Shown here: one piece after another, positions 58,632 to 64,000 of the stretch
Position numbering within the stretch: the stretch's first letter is position 1
Layout: each line of letters begins with the position of its first letter
Source of the DNA: Ostrinia nubilalis
Lineage: Eukaryota; Arthropoda; Insecta; Lepidoptera; Crambidae
Length of the DNA: 64,000 bases
Assembly (NCBI RefSeq): GCF_963855985.1
Contig: NC_087098.1
Coordinates: 12,358,501-12,422,500, forward strand
Direction: 5' to 3'
Made by a program: the position numbers and the translations under genes
Notes under the pieces: generated by a model
Told to the model about the DNA's origin: nothing
The model's input: the letters and a program-made list of their open reading frames with translations, nothing else
The model's database searches: none

Positions 58632-60045
58632 AGGTTTTATTAATCGCAAAACCTTGTTAATTCAAATAAGTACAACTTAATCCAAATTAAAGAAAGTTTC
58701 TTATGGAACCTGTAACGGCGACGGCTTATAGAAGATTATCGTGACGAGTGACCCTATTGTATCTTCATCCACTGCGACCCTTTGGTCTGCTCAAAAACTC
58801 TATAAGCACCTATCGGATAAACCCATCTGCATACAGGCTAATGCGCTGCCAATATGAACCTTACATCTCTATCAATAAGAGTGACCGTAGAATATGTGGT
58901 AACTCCGTTGATAGGGCTGGCTAATCTGTCAGCTGAGCCACAGGAGATCGTTTAAAAGCTGTGTCCCTGTTATTGTTTATTTAGGATGCCGATTCGCGGT
59001 AAAAGCCGGTTTTTGAGGCGTGTATTAATGCGATTGTGAAGCGAAATGCGGAGTGGTGATACTTTAGATAGCACTCGTACGGTAATGAGGGGTGATCAGC
59101 AACGGCAGGATAGGGTTGTGTGCTAAACCGTTATGGTAAGTAAGGGCAATTTGGAAGCAAACAATATTTAAGTCTTTTGGACAGGCAGATAGAGACGAAA
59201 TCATATCATGGGATGACACTCCAGGACCCTCATATTTCTATATAGTTGGAAACGTAAAATATGGACGTAAAATTTATAACAGACCAGATGATAGTCCTGA
59301 AAATATTTTCTCCGCAGTTTCTGTTTTGGTATTATTCTGTTTGGATTTTAGCTTAGAAAAAAAAACATATGTCCAAAATTAAGTTGAAAAGGTGACTTTT
59401 TGAGTAATTTACAATACCTTAGTTAAGTTACAGTGCACAGTTCTTTTTGTAAGCATTTCTGTTTAAAAATCACATAATATGCGAACAACTAAATTAAGAG
59501 CCATAGACTTTACCTTGACGTGGTGCTGTTGTATCTGTTTTTACTGCATCAATTTTAAAGGTCAATTTCAACAGTACAAACGCAAATTAATTTTTTATCG
59601 GTCTCATTTCATAACAGAACGTTAGGAAGTTATAAAATGTTCAATTACTTGAAATAACAGCGTTGGTCAACTAATTTTCGTTGACCTTTTGGAGGCATTG
59701 AACTCATTAACTTTTGGCAAGTAATTTACTTGCCCATGAAAAAGGTATCATTACTAATGTGTAGATAATTTTGAAACATCTTTTAATGTGTAATGTGTTT
59801 TAAAGGAATATCTCATATATTTTTAGCCTTTTAATTTATTCAATCATTCGATGATTAAAAAATGAAAAGAGAGTTTACAGATTTTTAAATTCTACCACAC
59901 ATGTGAATGCCGGCAAGTTATCTTACTAAAATATTAATGATACTCCCTAAGCTATTCAGTTTCAAATCCTATGGTAACAGTAATAGTAATTTTGCGGTAG
60001 GTATAATATCGTACTTCTCACGTATCCTAGGATTAACTAATGTAA
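58632..60045. other. No feature seen
   Basis: Mixed composition. No gene or bounded repeat was identified. Confidence 0.4.
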
Positions 60046-60265
60046 TCTATACTAATATTATAAATGCGAAAGTAACTCTGTCTGTCTGTCTGTCTCTCAT
60101 TCACGCCAAAACCGATTTTGATGAAATTTGGCATAGAGATAATTTGAGTCCCGGAAAAGGACACAGGATAGTTTTTATCCCGATTTTTGAAACAAGAACG
60201 CGCGTAATAAATTTTTCTGTGAAAGACAAAATTACACGCGGGCGAAGCCGCGGGCGGAAAGCTAG
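60046..60265 (+). mobile_element. Lep1-like Helitron, third copy (220 bp)
   Basis: It starts TCTATACTAATATTATAAAT after A and ends GCGGGCGGAAAGCTAG before T. It has only three or four TCTG units, and several substitutions relative to the two identical 253-bp copies (for example CCGGAAAAGGACACAGG against CCGGGAAAGAACATAGG). It is therefore an older or different insertion. Confidence 0.82.
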
Positions 60266-61011
60266 TTATGACATATAGAAACCAATTAGATACCAACAGT
60301 CTTGTAAATGAAAGGAGGCAGCAGGATTTAATATCTTCAATAACGACAAGAATAATCAATTACGTACCATTCCGGGATGTGTATTATTTTAGTCTTGGGT
60401 CAGATCCTGAGTCGGCCAATAGGACCGACCCTAAACGGACAAAAGGACAATTAACTACAGCAGGGACGTATAACAAAAGGCGGAGAGCACACAATTTGTT
60501 GCAGACCATCTTTATCTGGCGCACTATTGACCCTTTACCCTAATTCGTTGATTGTTCGACTGTGGTTCGACCCTCTGTGTGCGGTGGGCAAAAACGTTCC
60601 GAAGAAAAAAATCACCCTCTGCATTTTTGGCATGATTTTGACTCTGACATTTTTAGTCTGTGGCGTGGATGTGGTGTGGGTAACAATTTATTATTATTCT
60701 TCTATGCGAACTGAACATGTGGGATGTTAACATTAGGTACGCTTTAGCGACATTTCGAGTGATTCGCTGCTCTGTATTCAAGCCTACCCTTAATACAGCG
60801 TAGCTAATGATACCCATCGTAAACGCACGTGTATTTTAAATAGATTTATTATTCGTCTACAATGATTTTTGCGAATTAACAATCATGGGGTGGTTTTTTT
60901 TCATTAGTATTTTTATTAAATGGATAATAAGGATTTTTGATAGGGATACGATTACGTACAAATTGCCTTTTTTCGCATTATCACTCTATTTTTAATCCTT
61001 AGTTGCATTCT
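60266..61011. other. No gene supported
   Basis: Two overlapping plus-strand frames (60268-60543, 60527-60730) have no recognisable domain and begin at a Helitron edge. They are not called. Confidence 0.35.
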
Positions 61012-61422
61012 CGTTTTTTTTGAAACAATATTTATTATGCAAAAAAGTGCGATAAGATACTTGTATAAAATGAAAGCAAGAGCATCCCTTAGAGAATTGT
61101 TTAAAGAAATTGGCATTCTCACGGCCGCTTCACAATACATCTTAAACTGTATTCTATTTATTCAAAAAAATATTACTGAATTCAAAAAGAAAAGTGATAT
61201 TCACCAAATTAACACTAGAAATAAAAATAAATTGGCTATACCCGCTTTTAGACTTAATAAAGTGTTTGCCTCTTTTATGGGACAAGGTATCCATTTTTAT
61301 AACAAAGTCCCTGATAAGAGCTACCGTATAATAAATTTAAAGATATAGTTAAAGATCACATGCTTAAAAAAGCCTATTATACAACTCGAGATTTTCTTAA
61401 TGATAAGTCATCCTGGGAGTAG
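61012..61422 (+). pseudogene. LINE reverse-transcriptase C-terminus, Jockey/CR1-like, frameshifted
   Basis: The frame contains MQKSAIRYLYKMKARASLRE, then LTAASQYILNCILFIQKNI and INTRNKNKLAIPAFRL, GQGIHFYNKVPD. The order LQKRAIR, LT..SQYI, NTR....L, G..FYNKLP is typical of the last 100-150 residues of Jockey/CR1-type reverse transcriptases. A one-base frame change near 61343 separates it from the expected final residues IVKDHMLKKAYYTTRDFLND and a TAG at 61420. The polymerase catalytic domain is absent, so the copy is 5'-truncated and dead. Confidence 0.85.
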
Positions 61423-62135
61423 GATTATGGTCCTCTCATGCTCGCACTAAAAAGAATTAAAATGAAAAGTAATGTATAAACTCATAATAATTTCTCAAAT
61501 GTTATAGTGTCATGCTTCTCAATCTGGACTGTTACTTAGCTTTATTATTAGTTTTTTATTTTAAAGAGATAACTTGGAATTGTCATTCTCACTAAAATGT
61601 CTCTGGGGTGGTGGCGTAGTGAGGCGGGTCGTTACATTCCCTCTAATATGGTCGAGTGAAGCGATGGCTGGTTCACTCGTCATGTCTGTGAACAGGCGCT
61701 GCTTTCGGGGACTGGTCAATCCAAGTTATTCAAATTATTGTATGCGAGTCATTTCTACTAGTATCTTAATATGTAAGTCTAGATATTAGCACGTCACTAC
61801 CTTGTTTAATATACCACGCAATCTTGTATACCCATTCTTATAAGATACACCATACAAGAATGCATGGTAAATTCAGTGAACTGCTCCTGAATCGAATGTA
61901 CCTACTACTACTATTTCTATTTATTTATATTAACCGGCAGACAGTGGTGACTGAGTTTGTTGCGGCGCTTCTTCTCAGCACTTGCCAAATGTTGGTCTCG
62001 AAGCGCTGGTAGGGTAAAAAGATTATGAGACATGTAGAGGCTCCTTAAGAGCAAAATGACGATTTGTAAGAACTATTTATTAGTCCAAACAAATAAAGAA
62101 ATTTTGACTTTGACTTTGACTTTGTTAAATTATTA
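61423..62135 (+). repeat. LINE 3' untranslated region with TTTGAC tail
   Basis: ACTGAGTTTGTTGCGGCGCT and TCTTCTCAGCAC (61952-61985) recur at 39738 and, reversed, at 11660. The region ends AAATAAAGAAATTTTGAC with repeated TTTGAC units (62100-62125), as expected for a LINE 3' terminus. The part at 61590-61720 is GC-richer and could be a separate insertion. Confidence 0.65.
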
Positions 62136-62199
62136 AGTTTTGACGAACGCTAACCCATCTTATAACATCAGTAGACTTTTGTGTATTTTTAATAATGTG

Positions 62200-62305
62200 T
62201 ATGGACAAACTTGGCCTCCACTGTTTGGCTTTTTATTTGCGATCAAACTGTAGATCCTGGCTATACAGAACTTGCAGCGATATGAAAGAGAGGTGGGCAT
62301 AGTAT
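62200..62305 (-). repeat. Dispersed repeat X, copy 3
   Basis: On the minus strand CACCTCTCTTTCATATCGCT, TATAGCCAGGATCTACAGTT, AATAAAAAGCCAAACAGTG and CCAAGTTTGTCC follow the same order as 9380-9470, across the whole segment. It lies just after the LINE tail. Confidence 0.6.
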
Positions 62306-62483
62306 TGCCCATAGTTAATGTTTTAAAAAAAATTGTGGGAAATGGGTAAAATACAAATATTTAACACACATAACATTCTCCTGGCATGGTTATTTACCGT
62401 TACCAAAACAAAACCGTCCCCTAATTCCAAATTAAAAATATTTCGTAACGTGTCGATTTCACACCTGGCTTGCGCGCGCAGTT

Positions 62484-63060
62484 TCCTATGGGAGCTAGAG
62501 CGAGCGGTGTCGGGTGTCACTAATTAGTGTATGCGCCGGAGTGGAATGAGCAACGCTATTGCGCACAGCTACATGGATGTTCGTATTTTTTACATTTATC
62601 TTTTATCAGCTTCTAGAAGTTCACTGCTGGTCATAGACCAAGACACACCATAGATATAGCATCCAGTGACTTTGGGTGGCAACGGTTGTCAGCTTCAACT
62701 TTGCAATTCTCATGCCATTTCATCATATTCCAATAACGTAAGGAAACTCAACCCTACTAGTACTACTAGTACAGCAGACGCATTAAAATGTCAAAATTTA
62801 TCATTTTATTGTAATTGTTTTACAAAAAGAAAGAAAATATTTTTTAAAGAAATGAGTGTCTGTCTCGTCGGAAATAAAACAAAAAAATAATGCTTTTCAT
62901 GTATTTTAATGCAAGTATCACTTCGACTAATATCAATCAACGCATTTTTTTTCACGATAATTTTATAAGATTTCTATGGGAGCTACAACATGCAGTGTCG
63001 GCGGGTGTCAGTGTCACTAATTAGTGTATGCGCTGGCGCGGAAGAGCGAGACGACTGCGC
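62484..63060. repeat. Duplicated GC-rich segment, two units 490 bp apart
   Basis: TCCTATGGGAGCTAGAGCGA..GTGTCGG..TCACTAATTAGTGTATGCGC (62484-62533) recurs at 62976-63031 as TTCTATGGGAGCTACAACAT..GTGTCGG..TCACTAATTAGTGTATGCGC, followed in both by a GC-rich stretch with GGCGCGGAAGAGCG or GGAGTGGAATGAGC. The second unit has a short internal repeat (GTGTCAGTGTCAC). The word CTAATTAGTGT occurs a third time near 63561. No coding frame is shared. Confidence 0.7.
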
Positions 63061-64000
63061 CACAGTGAAATTCAGAATGGCCGGCCTTTCGGCCAAAAAG
63101 AAAAACCGAAACTCACTTTGTGCCTGGAAATGTCTTTTGGGGCTGCCATTTCAGAATTCATTTTGAATTTTTTGTCGCTGTATTTCTAGAATTTAGTTGC
63201 TAGTTAATAAATCAAGTGATTGTTTGATTGCCAAACTAAACTTTACGCCTACATTATAACTTTAAATCAATATTACTTTAAAATGCCTTTGTTGAAGTGG
63301 ATGAATAATTGATTGAATTAATTATGATGTTAAAAGTAGTAGTTTACTCAAGTGATTAATCACTGACATTGCAATATTGACAGAACAAACTCTGAAATTC
63401 GTAGCCAAAAGCAATAAATTGATGAGCAAACTAAATTTAAAATAACAAAGACCGACTTGCGAAAGTCCCGTAAGTCACATTAAAACTTCCCCGTTCCAAC
63501 GCACAGCTTATACTGGTTATAGTGACAATCGCAAACTTCGCCCTTTGTCCAGTGAATGTACTAATTAGTGTCCCACCCAGACTTATTTGCTGAGTGCAGC
63601 AAAAGTTGCCGGGTTGACCCGCGGCGCTAAAATGTTGCGGACCCCTGCCCGTCTGGAGTTGCTGCGGTTTTCTTTTGTTTTCGAATTTCGAAAACTACTA
63701 ATTTAAATCTATGCTATTATTGAATAATTACACAATTTTTTTTCTTTTTGTCTTTGTTTGTGGCCAGACTTAATAACTCAATTTAATTTTTCTGATGTTT
63801 TTATAATCTGAATTTTAAAACTAGGACCTCGTTTGTTTTCATAAAAGATCCTTTTTGCTAACGTAATGCTTAATTAAAAACAATAATTTGCATTTATACG
63901 GTACATATTTTCATTACTAGCTTTGTCTATACGGTCTGTCTGGCTGGCTAAAAGGTATTAGGCAGCATAGACTACTCAAACAATAAAAGCAATTGAAACA
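63061..64000. other. No gene supported
   Basis: A short palindrome, GGCCGGCCTTTCGGCC, lies at 63079-63094, and a GC-rich patch at 63600-63670 contains GGGTTGACCCGCGGCGC. No frame or splice pattern supports an exon. Confidence 0.35.

Overview
The window looks like nuclear DNA of a moth or butterfly (Lepidoptera). By eye it is strongly AT-rich, with almost no long open frames. It is dense in repeats I associate with lepidopteran genomes: Helitrons ending in a GC-rich hairpin plus CTAG (some with a hitch-hiking TCTG microsatellite, as described for Lep1-type elements), TWA-flanked miniature inverted-repeat elements (MITEs), tRNA-derived SINEs, C-terminal fragments of RTE-type LINEs, and a LINE tail with TTTGAC repeats. 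The species cannot be named. Nothing indicates bacterial, viral or plasmid DNA. No family assignment was checked against a database.

Host genes are sparse. The best supported is one internal coding exon on the minus strand (53567-53783). It has a pyrimidine-rich acceptor, a strong GTGAGC donor and one open frame whose stop lies just past the donor. The protein was not recognised. A second, weaker call is a GC-rich minus-strand promoter and non-coding first exon near 20.8-21.1 kb, ending in a GAG/GTAAGT donor. A tRNA-like gene lies at 54435-54507. Most of the window therefore reads as intron or intergenic sequence.

Layout. 0-7 kb: an inverted-repeat element, a foldback element, three Helitrons, four copies of one 118-bp TWA MITE, and a tandem duplication interrupted by one of those copies. 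7-12.4 kb: an undescribed dispersed repeat, GC-rich MITEs and a LINE tail. 12.97-14.52 kb: a decayed hAT transposon with its 8-bp duplication intact and a TA-flanked MITE inserted in it. 17.27-19.13 kb: a long inverted-repeat element whose loop carries a hAT-type MITE, which itself carries a small palindrome. 21-25 kb: a SINE, two more copies of the 118-bp MITE and a MITE with perfect 25-bp ends. 25.3-27.7 kb: a distant 28-bp inverted repeat. 31.7-33.0 kb: two Helitrons and a perfect hairpin; the first is identical to the copy at 4.8 kb. 35.6-36.8 kb: a TA-flanked element with repeated GGTGTAACTG motifs. 41-46 kb: RTE fragments, local duplications and an inverted-repeat element between two RTE tails. 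47-51 kb: MITEs, a second decayed hAT and an 84-bp palindrome with two perfect 40-bp arms. 53.6-58.6 kb: the coding exon, the tRNA-like gene, a Helitron, and a MITE hosting a SINE. 60-63.1 kb: a Helitron, a LINE 3' end and a duplicated GC-rich segment.

No set of genes acting together as a system was found. The novelty is in transposon structure: nested insertions datable from intact target duplications, long perfect palindromes, and two identical Helitron copies 27 kb apart.
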